Origin: UBA9715 sp045614225
GTDB taxonomy: Bacteria; Actinomycetota; Coriobacteriia; Coriobacteriales; Eggerthellaceae
Assembly: GCA_045614225.1 (NCBI GenBank)
Contig: JAZLCO010000021.1
Location: 29,204-93,203, forward strand
Direction: 5' to 3'
Length of the DNA: 64,000 nt
In this document: one piece after another, positions 1 to 9,120 of the stretch
How positions within the stretch are numbered: the first letter of the stretch is position 1
Layout: each line of letters starts with the position of its first letter
Notes under the pieces: model-generated
The model's input: the letters and a program-made list of their open reading frames with translations, nothing else
What the model was told of the DNA's origin: nothing
The model's database searches: none
Position numbers and translations under genes: made by a program

Positions 1-532
1 GGTCGTTGCCCAACGCGCGCGTGATGACCGAGCGGTTCGGGTGAAATCGTGCTTCTTCGGGTGTGATCTGGCCTGATTCGATCATGTTGGCCATGAGGCT
101 GTGGTCGCGCGTGATTTGCGAGAGTTTTCCACCGTGCAGCAGGTAGGCGCGTGAGTCACCCACTTGGGCTATGACGAGCTTGTCAGCTTCGAGCATGGCA
201 GCCGTGCAGGTCGTGCCCATGCCTTCACGGCCTTCGCCTGTGAGCGCAGCGGTGATGATGTCGCGGTTTGCCTGTTCGACAGCCTTGCCGAGTTCTTCGG
301 CGTCTGCATGTTTTGGCGCGCATTCCGCGACGGTCTTGACGCAGATTTCGGAAGCGACCTCGCCTGCTGCGTGGCCTCCCATGCCATCGGCAACGACGAA
401 CAGCGGAGGAGTCACGTAAAGCGAATCCTCGTTCTGCTCGCGGACGCAACCGATGTCGGTACGGCTTCCGAATTGGGTGACTGCACCTGTGCGCGTGCGT
501 TCAGTGGAACGATATGAGCTCGATCTTGCCAT
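1..532 (-). CDS. PP2C-family Ser/Thr protein phosphatase (partial, C-terminus beyond window)
   Basis: Removes phosphate from Ser/Thr-phosphorylated proteins in a metal-dependent way, usually as the partner of PknB-type kinases. Reading the minus strand from the ATG at 532 gives about 177 residues with the PP2C motifs in order: DIGCVREQNEDS near residue 23 (the R-x-x-NED metal site), VADGMGGHAAGE near 47, a GTTCTAA stretch and QVGDSRAY, then TRDHS. The start is secure: the ATG directly follows the TAA stop of the upstream FHA gene (533-535), so the two are translationally coupled. The frame runs off the left edge, so the last metal-binding motifs are not seen. With the two FHA genes this matches the actinobacterial pknAB/fhaAB/pstP-type locus. 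Family assignment is very secure; the symbol is withheld because the kinase is not visible. Confidence 0.93.
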   Translation of the reverse strand, partial: MARSSSYRSTERTRTGAVTQFGSRTDIGCVREQNEDSLYVTPPLFVVADGMGGHAAGEVASEICVKTVAECAPKHADAEELGKAVEQANRDIITAALTGEGREGMGTTCTAAMLEADKLVIAQVGDSRAYLLHGGKLSQITRDHSLMANMIESGQITPEEARFHPNRSVITRALGND

Positions 533-946
533 TTAGTTGCGCCTCACGCGAATCGAGACGTCGCCGATGGTGACGACATCGTTTTCAGACAGCGCAACCG
601 GGTCGGAAATGCGTTGACCATTGACGGTGGTTCCGTTCGTCGAGCCTAGATCCTCGACGAACAGGTTTTGGCCCATGAGCGTGAACCGTGCATGGCGCGC
701 CGAAACGTATCCGGCTGCGATGACGATGTCTGCATTGGGGGAGCGACCCACGATGACGGGGCCGCGTACGACGATCGATACGCCTCGTAGCTCCTTTGGG
801 CCTTTCTCGACCGAGAGGTTCCAAGTGCGTTCTTTCTTGCGCTGACCGCGCACCAGGCCGATTCCCGTGCGCATGATGGCGAAGAGGAACAGGTAGAGCA
901 ATGCGACGAAGAGCAGACGTCCGATGAGCAGAACGACGTCTATCAA
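533..946 (-). CDS. Membrane-anchored FHA domain protein (FhaB/FipA-like)
   Basis: A 137-aa protein with one N-terminal membrane segment (about residues 4-27) and a C-terminal FHA domain (about 55-137) that recognises phosphothreonine peptides. The FHA signature residues are visible: GRSPNADIVI, SARHA and GSTNGTTVNG. It sits upstream of the PP2C gene with no gap and downstream of a second FHA gene, the usual Ser/Thr-kinase signalling cluster of Actinobacteria that controls cell-wall growth and division. The role as a phosphopeptide adaptor is family knowledge; the actual partner cannot be read from this sequence. Confidence 0.9.
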   Translation of the reverse strand: MIDVVLLIGRLLFVALLYLFLFAIMRTGIGLVRGQRKKERTWNLSVEKGPKELRGVSIVVRGPVIVGRSPNADIVIAAGYVSARHARFTLMGQNLFVEDLGSTNGTTVNGQRISDPVALSENDVVTIGDVSIRVRRN

Positions 947-1065
947 TGATGCCTCCCTTGTGTCGTGCGGATTTGGTTCATAACGTGGTTCGTTTTAGGT
1001 TCGTTCGGTGGGATGTTCTGTCGTAGGGGCGCCTTTCGACGCCCCGGTTGGTTTCGAGCGAGCGG

Positions 1066-2157
1066 CTAGTAAACCGTGAACTGGAAATCGGTTTTGCCGA
1101 TTGTGACGACGTCACCCGGGTACAGGGGGTGCGACGCGATCGAAATCCCGTTCACAAGCGTTCCGTTCATCGATTTCATGTCGGTGATGGTCCAGATGCC
1201 CTGCGTCGTGAGACGCAGCTCGGCGTGCTTGCGGCTCGCATTGATGTCTTGGACAACGATGTCGTTATGCGAATCGCGACCCATGGTGATGAGCGTGCCA
1301 GCGAGGTCGTACGGGCGCTGGTAGGTCAGATCGATGAGGCGCGCATGTACGATTCTCCTGTTGGGAGTGGGGTTCGCGCCGCCAACGAACGCAGCCGTGT
1401 TGGGTTGCTGTTGTGGTTCGGGTTGAGGCTCGGGCGTTGCGATGCTTTGCGGATACGCGTAGCCATCATCGATGAACTCGCCGCTGTCGGCCGCCTTGTC
1501 GCGATAATCTTCGAAATCCTCGCTGTTGAACGTGTACTCGCCGTAGTCTATTGAACGGTCGATTTCCTCTTCGGGAACATAAGGCAGAGGAGGCTTGCGC
1601 TGTGGGGGAGCAGGCTCGGGCTCGGGTTCGATGAAGTCGACGTAGCCACTTGCCCATGCCTCTTCGGCGTAAGCTTCTTGCTGCTGCGGTTGCGGTTGGT
1701 AGTCTTGAGGAGCCGGTTGCGCGTACTGCGGACGTGGGGCGATGCCGTAGCGCTGCATTTCTTCGTCGCGAAGCTGGGCGACGATGGGTGCAGCCACCAA
1801 CTCGGCGATGACGTCGAACTTTCCATGCCTCAAACCATCATCGACGACGAATCGCACCAGCGGTTCACCATCCATGACGAGGCCTTGCTCCATGGCTTTG
1901 GCGCTCAGGTACGTTTCGGTTTCGCCTGCGAGCGTCGGGTAATAGCCGAACAGACGCGCGTCGTCGTCGGGGTTGACGAGCACCGTGTAAAGCGTAGGTG
2001 CATATTCGCGGCCGGCGCCAACCATGGTCTCGCGCCTCATCTGCTTCTCGGCTTTTTTGGCAATTTGAACGGGAGAGATAGGCGCTTTCGACATTTTGCC
2101 GGCTGCACCTTCGAAGGTGTCTTCCATCCGGTTCTCGAACTTCGAGAAAATACCCAT
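1066..2157 (-). CDS. FhaA-like protein: DUF3662 domain plus C-terminal FHA domain
   Basis: A 363-aa cytoplasmic protein. Residues 1-120 form the DUF3662 domain typical of FhaA (starts MGIFSKFENRMED, contains EYAPTLYTVLVNPDDD). Residues about 120-270 are a Gln/Pro/Glu/Tyr-rich flexible linker. The last 80 residues are an FHA domain with GRDSHNDIVV, SRKHAELRL and SMNGTLVNG. The frame stays open further upstream, but the start at 2157 is preferred because AAGGAG lies a short distance before it and because family members begin MGIF-like. In mycobacteria FhaA links the Ser/Thr kinases to MviN/FtsZ-linked cell-wall synthesis; that role is only inferred here. It is the first gene of the leftward FHA-FHA-PP2C operon. 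Confidence 0.9.
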   Translation of the reverse strand: MGIFSKFENRMEDTFEGAAGKMSKAPISPVQIAKKAEKQMRRETMVGAGREYAPTLYTVLVNPDDDARLFGYYPTLAGETETYLSAKAMEQGLVMDGEPLVRFVVDDGLRHGKFDVIAELVAAPIVAQLRDEEMQRYGIAPRPQYAQPAPQDYQPQPQQQEAYAEEAWASGYVDFIEPEPEPAPPQRKPPLPYVPEEEIDRSIDYGEYTFNSEDFEDYRDKAADSGEFIDDGYAYPQSIATPEPQPEPQQQPNTAAFVGGANPTPNRRIVHARLIDLTYQRPYDLAGTLITMGRDSHNDIVVQDINASRKHAELRLTTQGIWTITDMKSMNGTLVNGISIASHPLYPGDVVTIGKTDFQFTVY

Positions 2158-2504
2158 TGCTACTCCTTTTTCACTGCGTTTAACGAGCTGTTTCTCGTGT
2201 ATATAGTTAAATGCATTATCCTCTAGTTCGCAGATTTTTTTCAAGTTGTTGCCATCCTTCCACAAGTTTAGTGCCGAAACTGCCCAAAAAACCGCTGCCC
2301 CCTTTTATCTGGCCTTTTCGGCGCATTGCGAGGGCGGATTCATGTGGCGTGAAGATTAAGGGGGCTGGGGTCAGTTCTCCTAGTTTTCGTGCTGCAAAGC
2401 AGCAACAGCTGAGGTTCGCGTTCTCTGCCTAGCTTGATAGCGGCAAACGATGATATGATTGCTTTTGGATTACCAAGAATCTTCTCTGGCAGAGGCCTTT
2501 GAAC
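2158..2504. other. Divergent intergenic region between fhaA-like gene and RiPP island
   Basis: About 350 bases separate the leftward FHA operon from the rightward sigma-factor gene. I see no tRNA, repeat, riboswitch or convincing coding frame. The only possible -10 for the sigma gene is TATGAT-like near 2454, with no well-spaced -35. The TGAAAC-N16-CGTA motif found three times inside the island is absent here, so the sigma gene does not appear to drive its own transcription from this element. Confidence 0.5.
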
Positions 2505-2999
2505 ATGGACGACCGCCAACTTGAAAACCTGTACCATGCCAACTTCCAGAGGGTGTATAACTACGCCTATTACTCGTTGCTGAACTCCGCCGAAGCTGAG
2601 GATGTGACCAGCGCGGTTTTTGTCAAGGTCGTTGCGAATATCGACAAGTACGATGCTTCTCGGGCTTCGTTTGGCACATGGGTCACGCATATCGCCCATA
2701 ATGTATTGGTCGATTACTACCGCACGCGCAAGACGACCGTTCCGATTGAAAAAGCCGTGGTCGACGAACCTTCGGTTGAAGATGACTATCCTGTGCTGGA
2801 TGACCGCCAACAGCGTGCCGCCAAGCTGCTCTCCTGCCTTTCGGCGCAAGATCGCGAGCTCGTATACCTGAAGTATTACCAAGAAAAGAAGAACGTCGAA
2901 ATTGCGCAGCTGCTCGACATGAACCCGTCGACGGTCGCCACGCGCTTGCGACGTGCGCTCATCGCCATGCGCGCTTGCGCTGAAGAGGAAACCTCATGA
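2505..2999 (+). CDS. ECF-type RNA polymerase sigma factor of the RiPP island
   Basis: A 164-aa sigma-70-family factor of extracytoplasmic-function size. Region 2 covers about residues 7-72 (EAEDVTSAVFVKVV, FGTWVTHIAHNVLVDYYR) and region 4 about 108-157 (LSAQDRELVYLKYYQEKKNVEIAQLLDMNPSTVATRLRRAL). A TTG two codons upstream could also start the frame, but the ATG at 2505 has AGAGG at a better distance. Its stop overlaps the next gene (ATGA at 2996), so it is co-transcribed with the export genes. Three promoter-like sites of the exact form TGAAAC-N16-CGTA occur further along the island and match the classic ECF (SigW-like) consensus. I infer that this factor switches on the glycosyltransferase, precursor/maturase and 88-aa gene units. 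Confidence 0.93.
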   Translation: MDDRQLENLYHANFQRVYNYAYYSLLNSAEAEDVTSAVFVKVVANIDKYDASRASFGTWVTHIAHNVLVDYYRTRKTTVPIEKAVVDEPSVEDDYPVLDDRQQRAAKLLSCLSAQDRELVYLKYYQEKKNVEIAQLLDMNPSTVATRLRRALIAMRACAEEETS

Positions 3000-3547
3000 C
3001 GCAGCAGCGGGAAGCCTTGCAAATGCAGCAGGGCGAACAGCAGAAGCTGTTCCGGCAGACCGCTCTCGATCAGGTGTCGACGACGACAGGACTCGATGCC
3101 TACATCAAAGCGGTACGACCCAGTACATGGCTTGTTGCCGTGGCTGCAGTCATCGCCATGGCAGCCCTGCTCATCTGGGGCTTCACTGCCAAGGTGGCTA
3201 CGACCATCAACGACAACGGTGTCGTGGTTGACGGCCAGGTGGTCAGCTATCTGACTGAAAAAAACCGCAACGAAGTTAGCGTCGGCGACCGCGCGCTTGT
3301 AAACAACGAAGAGGCGATTGTCGTCGACGTGTCCAAAACACCGCTTTCCTCGCGCGATGCCGGGGCTGTGGCCAAAGACAATTACACGCTCGAAATGCTC
3401 AAGCTCGAGGACTGGAATTACCCCGTGTACCTGACCATGGACAATTTGCCCAAGGAAGGCGCTCTGGTCGATGTGATGATCACGACCGACGAGGTGGCGC
3501 CCATTTCGTTCCTCCTCGACTCGGAGCTGGGCAATGAGTCGAGTTAA
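2996..3547 (+). CDS. Short HlyD/NHLM-type secretion adaptor, single membrane segment
   Basis: A 183-aa protein with a hydrophilic N-terminus, one membrane segment (about 44-65) and an extracytoplasmic beta-rich part that begins with a biotinyl/lipoyl-like GVVVDGQVVSYL and ends near VDVMITTDEVAPISFLL. It resembles the ends of NHLM bacteriocin secretion proteins (HlyD family), but these are usually about 400 aa. The long coiled-coil hairpin is absent, which fits a one-membrane bacterium. It overlaps the sigma gene by 4 bases and the exporter gene by 14 bases. Single-pass proteins placed directly behind an ECF sigma are often anti-sigma factors, so a second, regulatory role of its N-terminus is conceivable but has no direct support. 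Confidence 0.75.
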   Translation: MTQQREALQMQQGEQQKLFRQTALDQVSTTTGLDAYIKAVRPSTWLVAVAAVIAMAALLIWGFTAKVATTINDNGVVVDGQVVSYLTEKNRNEVSVGDRALVNNEEAIVVDVSKTPLSSRDAGAVAKDNYTLEMLKLEDWNYPVYLTMDNLPKEGALVDVMITTDEVAPISFLLDSELGNESS

Positions 3548-5705
3548 GGGGCCCGTCCGCACCGTCCCCATGGTCATGCAGATGGAGGCGCTTGAATGCG
3601 GCGCTGCCTGCTTGGCCATGATCCTCGCATACCACGGCAAGTGGGTGGGGCTTGACCAAGTGCGTCATGACTGCGGCGTGTCGCGCGATGGCTCGCGCGC
3701 AATCAACATCCTGAAGGCAGCCCGTTCCTACGGTCTCGTAGCTGATGGGTACAGCCTCGACTCCGAAACGATTGCGACTATGCCGCTGCCCTGCATCATC
3801 CATTGGAATTTCAACCATTTCGTCGTGTTGAGAGGTTTCAAGGGCAAGTGGGCCTATCTCAACGATCCCGCACGTGGCTCGATTCGCGTGTCGCTCGAGG
3901 AATTCGACCGTTCGTTCACGGGCATTGCGCTGTGCTTCGAACCGGGCGAATCGTTCGAGGAGGGAGGCAAGCCGGCCAGCGTCGTATCATTCGCGCGCTC
4001 GCGGCTCAAGGATGCCGCTGGCCCCACCATCGTAATCGCCGTCGCTGCCATCATCGGAGCGTTTGCCGGCATTGCCAACGCGTCATTCTCGCGTGTGTTC
4101 ATGGACCGTATCCTGACGGGCATCGACCAAGATTGGCTCGTGCCGCTCGTCGCGCTGATGGCCATCATTGCCATCTTGCAGTGCATCGCCGCGGGCATCA
4201 ACTCTGTCAGCGCTCTGCGCGTTCAGGGGAAATTCGCTGTCTCTGCAAGCACCGAATTCGTCTGGCACCTGCTGCGGCTTCCAGTGTCGTTCTACGAGCA
4301 GCACAACATCGGCGATTTACAGCAGCGCCAATCCGAGAACGAGAGCGTCGCCTACACGCTTATCTCGCAGCTGGCTCCCGTGATGCTCAACGTGGTCCTG
4401 CTCGTGGTGTACCTGGTCGTCATGGTGCGCTACAGCCTGATGCTTACGCTGGTCGGGCTGTTCACTGTCGTCGTGAATCTGTTCGTGGTCAACGCCACGG
4501 CACGCGCTCGCGTCAACGTCACGCGCGTTCAATCGCGCGACAATGGCCGTCTGTACTCGTCGACGATCGGTGGCATCGACCAAATCGAGAGCATCAAGGC
4601 TTCAGGTGCCGAAGACGGTTATTTCGCGCAGTGGAGCGGTTACCAGGCTGCGCTTGCGGCAACCCAAGCGCGTTTGGCTCGCATAACTCAGTATCTTGGA
4701 GCGCTTCCCTCAGCACTGGTCCAGTTGACTAACGTCATCGTATTGACCTTGGGCGTGTGGCTCATCATGGAGGGAGAATTCTCGGTGGGCATGTTGCTGG
4801 CATTCCAGAGCCTGCTCTCACAGTTTTTCTCGCCCATTAACTCATTTCTCTCGCTCAATCAACAGGTACAAGAAATGCGCACGTCGATGGAGCGCATCGA
4901 CGACGTGCTCAAAAGCGAAACCGACGTTCCAGGCGATATTGAAATGGACTGCTTTTCGGGAGAGAGGCTCTTGGGCAAGCTTGATGTCGATGGACTGACG
5001 TTTGGCTACTCGCCACTCGGGGCGCCGGTGATTTCCGATTTCGACTTACACGTTAAGCCTGGTGAATGGGCTGCGCTCGTCGGCGATTCCGGCTGCGGTA
5101 AATCGACCATTGCCAAATTGATTGCGGGTTTGTACAAGCCCTGGGAGGGAACGGTGTCGTTTGATGACGTCTCTTCCGATGAAGTACCGCGCGTGAAGCT
5201 AAAGCGGTCTCTTTCAGTTGTTGACCAAGACATTGTGTTGTTCGACGGCACCATCATGGACAACTTGCGTTTGTGGGACGACTCGATCGATGAGGCCGAC
5301 GTGTTCTGTGGCGCACGGGATGCGTGCATACACGAGGCCATCGTGGCTCGGCCCGATGGATACGACCAGGCGGTAACATCTGATGGAGCCAACTTCTCGG
5401 GAGGTGAGCGCCAGCGCCTCGAAATCGCTCGCGCCATGTCGCTCAATCCCACGATCATGATCCTTGACGAGGCCACGAGCGCGCTCGATGCCAAGACCGA
5501 GCAAGAGGTCATGCAAGCCATACGTGCACGCGGCCTTACATGCATCGTGGTTGCGCACCGCTTGTCAACCATTCGCGATTGCAATCAGATCGTGGTGCTC
5601 GAAAAGGGGCACGTGGTGGAGCGCGGCACCCATGACGAGCTGATGGAGCTCGATGGCCGCTATGCGGCGCTTGTAAGCGACGGGGATGCGGGAGGTGCGC
5701 GATGA
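3534..5705 (+). CDS. NHLM-type peptidase/permease/ATPase ABC exporter (C39 peptidase)
   Basis: A 723-aa PCAT-type exporter that removes the leader peptide at a double-glycine site and exports the core peptide using ATP. Residues 1-140 are a C39 peptidase with the oxyanion Gln16, catalytic Cys22 in ECGAAC, the catalytic His in HWNFNHFVVL and the Asp in LNDPARG. About 165-445 are six membrane segments. About 490-720 are the ATPase, with Walker A GDSGCGKST near 518, signature FSGGERQRL near 620 and Walker B ILDEATSALD near 640. All catalytic residues are present. It overlaps its neighbours on both sides (14 bases before, 4 after). The nearby Nif11-leader precursor with an AGG processing motif is the likely substrate. 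Confidence 0.95.
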   Translation: MSRVKGPVRTVPMVMQMEALECGAACLAMILAYHGKWVGLDQVRHDCGVSRDGSRAINILKAARSYGLVADGYSLDSETIATMPLPCIIHWNFNHFVVLRGFKGKWAYLNDPARGSIRVSLEEFDRSFTGIALCFEPGESFEEGGKPASVVSFARSRLKDAAGPTIVIAVAAIIGAFAGIANASFSRVFMDRILTGIDQDWLVPLVALMAIIAILQCIAAGINSVSALRVQGKFAVSASTEFVWHLLRLPVSFYEQHNIGDLQQRQSENESVAYTLISQLAPVMLNVVLLVVYLVVMVRYSLMLTLVGLFTVVVNLFVVNATARARVNVTRVQSRDNGRLYSSTIGGIDQIESIKASGAEDGYFAQWSGYQAALAATQARLARITQYLGALPSALVQLTNVIVLTLGVWLIMEGEFSVGMLLAFQSLLSQFFSPINSFLSLNQQVQEMRTSMERIDDVLKSETDVPGDIEMDCFSGERLLGKLDVDGLTFGYSPLGAPVISDFDLHVKPGEWAALVGDSGCGKSTIAKLIAGLYKPWEGTVSFDDVSSDEVPRVKLKRSLSVVDQDIVLFDGTIMDNLRLWDDSIDEADVFCGARDACIHEAIVARPDGYDQAVTSDGANFSGGERQRLEIARAMSLNPTIMILDEATSALDAKTEQEVMQAIRARGLTCIVVAHRLSTIRDCNQIVVLEKGHVVERGTHDELMELDGRYAALVSDGDAGGAR

Positions 5706-7780
5706 GCGATTCAGCGACGCAGCTTCCCATGAACGGCCTCGATGCGGCCTTGGCTGTTTTGCTTGCCAATTTCAACGTGAAGCCTTCTGGCACGCCTCCC
5801 GCCGGTGACACAACTGAACAACAGCTCGACAGAACGCTGCATCCCCACGGCATCATGAGGCGCAAGGTGCGTCTGGAAGGGAAGTGGTACAAGGACGCGA
5901 TTGGAGCGATGCTGGGCACCTTGCAGGATGGTACGCCCGTGGCGCTGCTTCCCCGTGGTGCAGCGGGCTATTCTTACGTTGACCCTGCAACCGGCAAACG
6001 TATTCGCGTGACCGGCGGCAATGCGAGCACCATCCAGCAAGATGCCCTGTGCCTGTACCAGCCGCTTCCCTTGAAGCCGCTGGGCCTTCGAGATCTGGCC
6101 ATGTTCGGCCTGAGGTCGCTTGGAAAGGCCGACTACGTGACGATAGTGCTGGTCAGCGTGATTGCGACCATCATAGGCCTACTCCCCGCATGGGCGAACC
6201 AGGTCATTTTTGACCAGGTCGTGCCTTACGGCAAGCCATCGCTCGTCTTGCCGGTCGCCGCACTGTTGATCGGGGCCGTGCTTTCGCAAGCGGTCATAGG
6301 CCTTGCCAGGTCGCTTGTGACGGCACGCATCGGCACCAAGCTCAACGTGCAGGTGCAAGCGGCCGTGATGGCGCGTCTCTTGCTGTTGCCGCCAAGGTTT
6401 TTCGTGGAGCATCAGCCAGGCGAGCTGACCAATCGAGCCATGGCGGTCACGAAGCTCGTGCAGCTGCTGATGCAGGTTGTGTTCACCACAGGGCTCTCGT
6501 CGGTGTTGTCGCTTGTTTACATCGTGCAAATCGCCAGCTTCGCACCGCAGCTCACCATTCCTGCGCTCTTCGTCCTGGTTGTGAATGCGGCTGTCACCAC
6601 TGGGGCAACGCTTGCCAACATGCGCTACGACCAGAAGCAACTCGAGAACACGGCAGGCCTTTCAGGCACGCTGGTTTCGCTGCTCTCGGGTATAAGCAAG
6701 ATCAAGCTGGCGGGTGCCGAGCGTCGGGCCTTCATTCGCTGGGCCCAAGATTATGCTCAAGTTGCCAAGACCATTTACGACCGTCCACTGCTGCTGAAAG
6801 CGTCAAGCGTCATAACGACAGCCACGGGGCTGGCGGGCACCATCCTCATCTACTTCCTCGCGAGCGCCACGCAGGTGTCGGTTGCCGACTACATGGCGTT
6901 CAACGTCGCGTACGGCATGGTTACAGGCGCCATCATGGCGCTTGCCGGCATCGGCACGCAAATTGCGGCTATCCAGCCGACCATGAAGCTCGTCGAGCCT
7001 GTTCTGAAATGTCAACCCGAAGCACGCGAGGGCGATCATCCTGTTGAGGGCGTTACAGGTGCTATCGAGTTGGCGAACGTCACGTTCCGCTACAGCGAGG
7101 ACGGTCCAGCCATCGTCGATGATCTAAGCCTCTCGATTCATCCTGGCGATTACGTGGCGATTGTCGGCCGCACGGGATGTGGCAAATCCACCCTGGTGCG
7201 CTTATTGCTTGGTTTCGAAGAGCCCGAACGGGGCGCCATCTGCTACGACGGGCGCGACATCGCCACGCTCGACAAGCGTTCGCTGCGCCGCCATATCGGC
7301 GTCGTTCTGCAAACCGGCAGGTTGGTATCGGGCAACATCTTCCAGAACATCACGCTTTCCGCTCCTCACCTGACGATGGACCAGGCGTGGGAAGCGGCTG
7401 AGCTGGCCGGCATTGCCGGCGACATCCGCACCATGCCCATGGGCATGTTCACGCACATCTCCGAAGGCTCGGGAAGCATCTCGGGCGGTCAACGCCAGCG
7501 CCTGCTGATAGCGCGCGCGGTCGCCGCCAAACCCAAGTTGCTCATCTTCGACGAGGCCACGAGCGCGCTCGACAACATCACACAGCGTCAGGTGTCCGAC
7601 GCTCTGGGCGCGCTTGACTGCACGCGCATTGTGGTGGCGCATCGGTTGTCCACGATTCGCAACTGCGATCGTATTCTCGTGCTCGACGGCGGACACATCG
7701 TTGAGGATGGCACGTATGACGATTTGCTTGCGCAAAATGGCGTTTTCGCCGAGCTGGTGGAGCGCCAAAGGTTGACATAG
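5702..7780 (+). CDS. Second NHLM-type ABC exporter (permease/ATPase without C39)
   Basis: A 692-aa half-transporter. The first 140 residues replace the peptidase by an NHLM-type N-terminal domain (RKVRLEGKWYKDAIGAMLG, then a PRGAAGYSYVDP stretch). Membrane segments run from about 145 to 430. The ATPase has Walker A GRTGCGKST near 488, signature ISGGQRQRL near 593 and LIFDEATSALD just after. In NHLM clusters this protein accompanies the peptidase-bearing exporter, and the two may pair as a heterodimer. It overlaps the first exporter by 4 bases. The 86 bases after its stop contain the first ECF-type promoter of the island. Confidence 0.93.
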   Translation: MSDSATQLPMNGLDAALAVLLANFNVKPSGTPPAGDTTEQQLDRTLHPHGIMRRKVRLEGKWYKDAIGAMLGTLQDGTPVALLPRGAAGYSYVDPATGKRIRVTGGNASTIQQDALCLYQPLPLKPLGLRDLAMFGLRSLGKADYVTIVLVSVIATIIGLLPAWANQVIFDQVVPYGKPSLVLPVAALLIGAVLSQAVIGLARSLVTARIGTKLNVQVQAAVMARLLLLPPRFFVEHQPGELTNRAMAVTKLVQLLMQVVFTTGLSSVLSLVYIVQIASFAPQLTIPALFVLVVNAAVTTGATLANMRYDQKQLENTAGLSGTLVSLLSGISKIKLAGAERRAFIRWAQDYAQVAKTIYDRPLLLKASSVITTATGLAGTILIYFLASATQVSVADYMAFNVAYGMVTGAIMALAGIGTQIAAIQPTMKLVEPVLKCQPEAREGDHPVEGVTGAIELANVTFRYSEDGPAIVDDLSLSIHPGDYVAIVGRTGCGKSTLVRLLLGFEEPERGAICYDGRDIATLDKRSLRRHIGVVLQTGRLVSGNIFQNITLSAPHLTMDQAWEAAELAGIAGDIRTMPMGMFTHISEGSGSISGGQRQRLLIARAVAAKPKLLIFDEATSALDNITQRQVSDALGALDCTRIVVAHRLSTIRNCDRILVLDGGHIVEDGTYDDLLAQNGVFAELVERQRLT

Positions 7781-7785
7781 CGCTT

Positions 7786-7811
7786 TGAAACGGTTCATGC
7801 ATTTCATCGTA
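7786..7811 (+). promoter_or_regulatory. ECF-sigma-type promoter (site 1), upstream of glycosyltransferase
   Basis: TGAAAC at 7786-7791, 16 bases, then CGTA at 7808-7811. This exactly matches the SigW-like ECF promoter form and is followed 55 bases later by the glycosyltransferase start with a strong AAGGAGG. Two more sites with identical spacing occur at 9038 and 10866. Confidence 0.75.
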
Positions 7812-7866
7812 TGAGCAGTTAAAAGGTGCATTCGGGTCGCTGACGTTAAAAAGAAGGAGGAAGACG

Positions 7867-9048
7867 ATGAGGATTATCTGGTTCTGCATTCCCGCATATG
7901 GGCATACTAATCCGACCATCGAAGTTGTTCGCGAGCTTGTGCAGCGTGGCCAAGAAGTACGCTACTACTCGTTCGAGGAGTTCCGGGAGAAGATCGAAGG
8001 TGCTGGAGCCGACTTTGTGTCCTGCGATGCCTATTTACCCGCCCTCGATGCAAAGAGCGAGCGCAAGCTCCATGAGGTGTCAACCACGGAGATGAGCGTG
8101 CAGTCGTTTCGCATCACCGCCATCCTCGATCCCATCATCTCGCAGGATGTGGAGTCATGGCAGCCTGACGTGCTGGTCACGGATTCCGCTTGTTTCTGGG
8201 GCAAACTCACAGCAATTAAGTTCGACCTTCCCTGGGTGTGCTCCACCACCACGTTCGCATTCAATAAGGATTCTGCCCAATACATGCAACAGAGCGCATC
8301 GGAGATTGCCGATATGGTCTTGGGGCTTCCGCGCATGAACCGCGAGATCCGCAAGCTGCGGGGCTTGGGCTACCACGTGAAGAACGTTCTCGACATCGTG
8401 CAGAACAAGCCTGACGACAACACCATCGTCTACACCTCACGCACCTTCCAGCCCTGCGCCGAGACTTTCGATGAGATGCATTACCGCTTCGTTGGCCCAT
8501 CCGTGCGCGAGGTAGAGCCGCGCGAGAAGACTGGCCGCCCGCTGGTGTTCGCATCACTCGGCACGGTCATCAACGACCGCCCTGGTTTTTACCGCACGCT
8601 CATCGAAGCCCTGCACGACGAGGATGTCGACCTGCTCATTTCCTGCGGTAAGGCGTTCGACCCAACGGTTTTGGGCGAGCTTCCCGCCAACGTGCGCGTC
8701 GAGCACTACGTGGATCAGATGGAGGTGCTCTCGCGGGCGAGTCTGTTCGTCACGCACTGCGGCATGAACAGTGCATCGGAGGGCATGTGGATGGCAGTGC
8801 CCGAACTGCTCTTCCCCCTGACGGGCGAACAACGGGCGGTGGCGCGGCGCGTGGCCGAGGTCGGCGCCGGCGTTCTCCTTGACGAGCACGATGCCAAAGA
8901 TGCGCTAAAGCTGAAAGCGGCTGTGCTCTGTGCGCTTGCGGACGAGGACATTTCCACAGGGGCTGCCCGCATGAGGGAAGACCTTCGTTCATGCGTCGGT
9001 CCTTCCGGTGCAGCCGACTTCATCGAGCAGTGTTCCCTGAAACGTTAA
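7867..9048 (+). CDS. GT1/MGT-family UDP-glycosyltransferase
   Basis: A 393-aa GT-B-fold glycosyltransferase of the macrolide (MGT) type. The N-terminus IIWFCIPAYGHTNPTIEV is the acceptor-side glycine/histidine loop (His near residue 13). The C-terminal half carries the nucleotide-sugar signature THCGMNSASEGMWMAVPELLFPLTGEQ near residue 296. It has a strong ribosome site (AAGAAGGAGGAAGACG) before the ATG at 7867. No signal peptide or membrane segment is visible, so it acts in the cytoplasm. Between the exporters and the precursor gene, it probably glycosylates the precursor or its modified core, giving a glycopeptide. Known glycocin glycosyltransferases belong to GT2, so a GT1 enzyme here would be unusual. 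A small-molecule acceptor cannot be excluded. Confidence 0.88.
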   Translation: MRIIWFCIPAYGHTNPTIEVVRELVQRGQEVRYYSFEEFREKIEGAGADFVSCDAYLPALDAKSERKLHEVSTTEMSVQSFRITAILDPIISQDVESWQPDVLVTDSACFWGKLTAIKFDLPWVCSTTTFAFNKDSAQYMQQSASEIADMVLGLPRMNREIRKLRGLGYHVKNVLDIVQNKPDDNTIVYTSRTFQPCAETFDEMHYRFVGPSVREVEPREKTGRPLVFASLGTVINDRPGFYRTLIEALHDEDVDLLISCGKAFDPTVLGELPANVRVEHYVDQMEVLSRASLFVTHCGMNSASEGMWMAVPELLFPLTGEQRAVARRVAEVGAGVLLDEHDAKDALKLKAAVLCALADEDISTGAARMREDLRSCVGPSGAADFIEQCSLKR

Positions 9049-9067
9049 ACCCCCGTGCTCGTATAAT
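9038..9067 (+). promoter_or_regulatory. ECF-sigma-type promoter (site 2), upstream of RiPP precursor
   Basis: TGAAAC at 9038-9043, 16 bases, then CGTA at 9060-9063; the overlapping TATAAT at 9062-9067 could also serve as an ordinary -10. The -35 lies in the last codons of the glycosyltransferase gene. A transcript from here would carry a leader of about 50 bases before the GTG start of the precursor. Confidence 0.78.
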
Positions 9068-9120
9068 TAATTGCAAGGTGAGACACGCTAATCATCCGCT
9101 GCATCAAGAGGAGGTTGATT

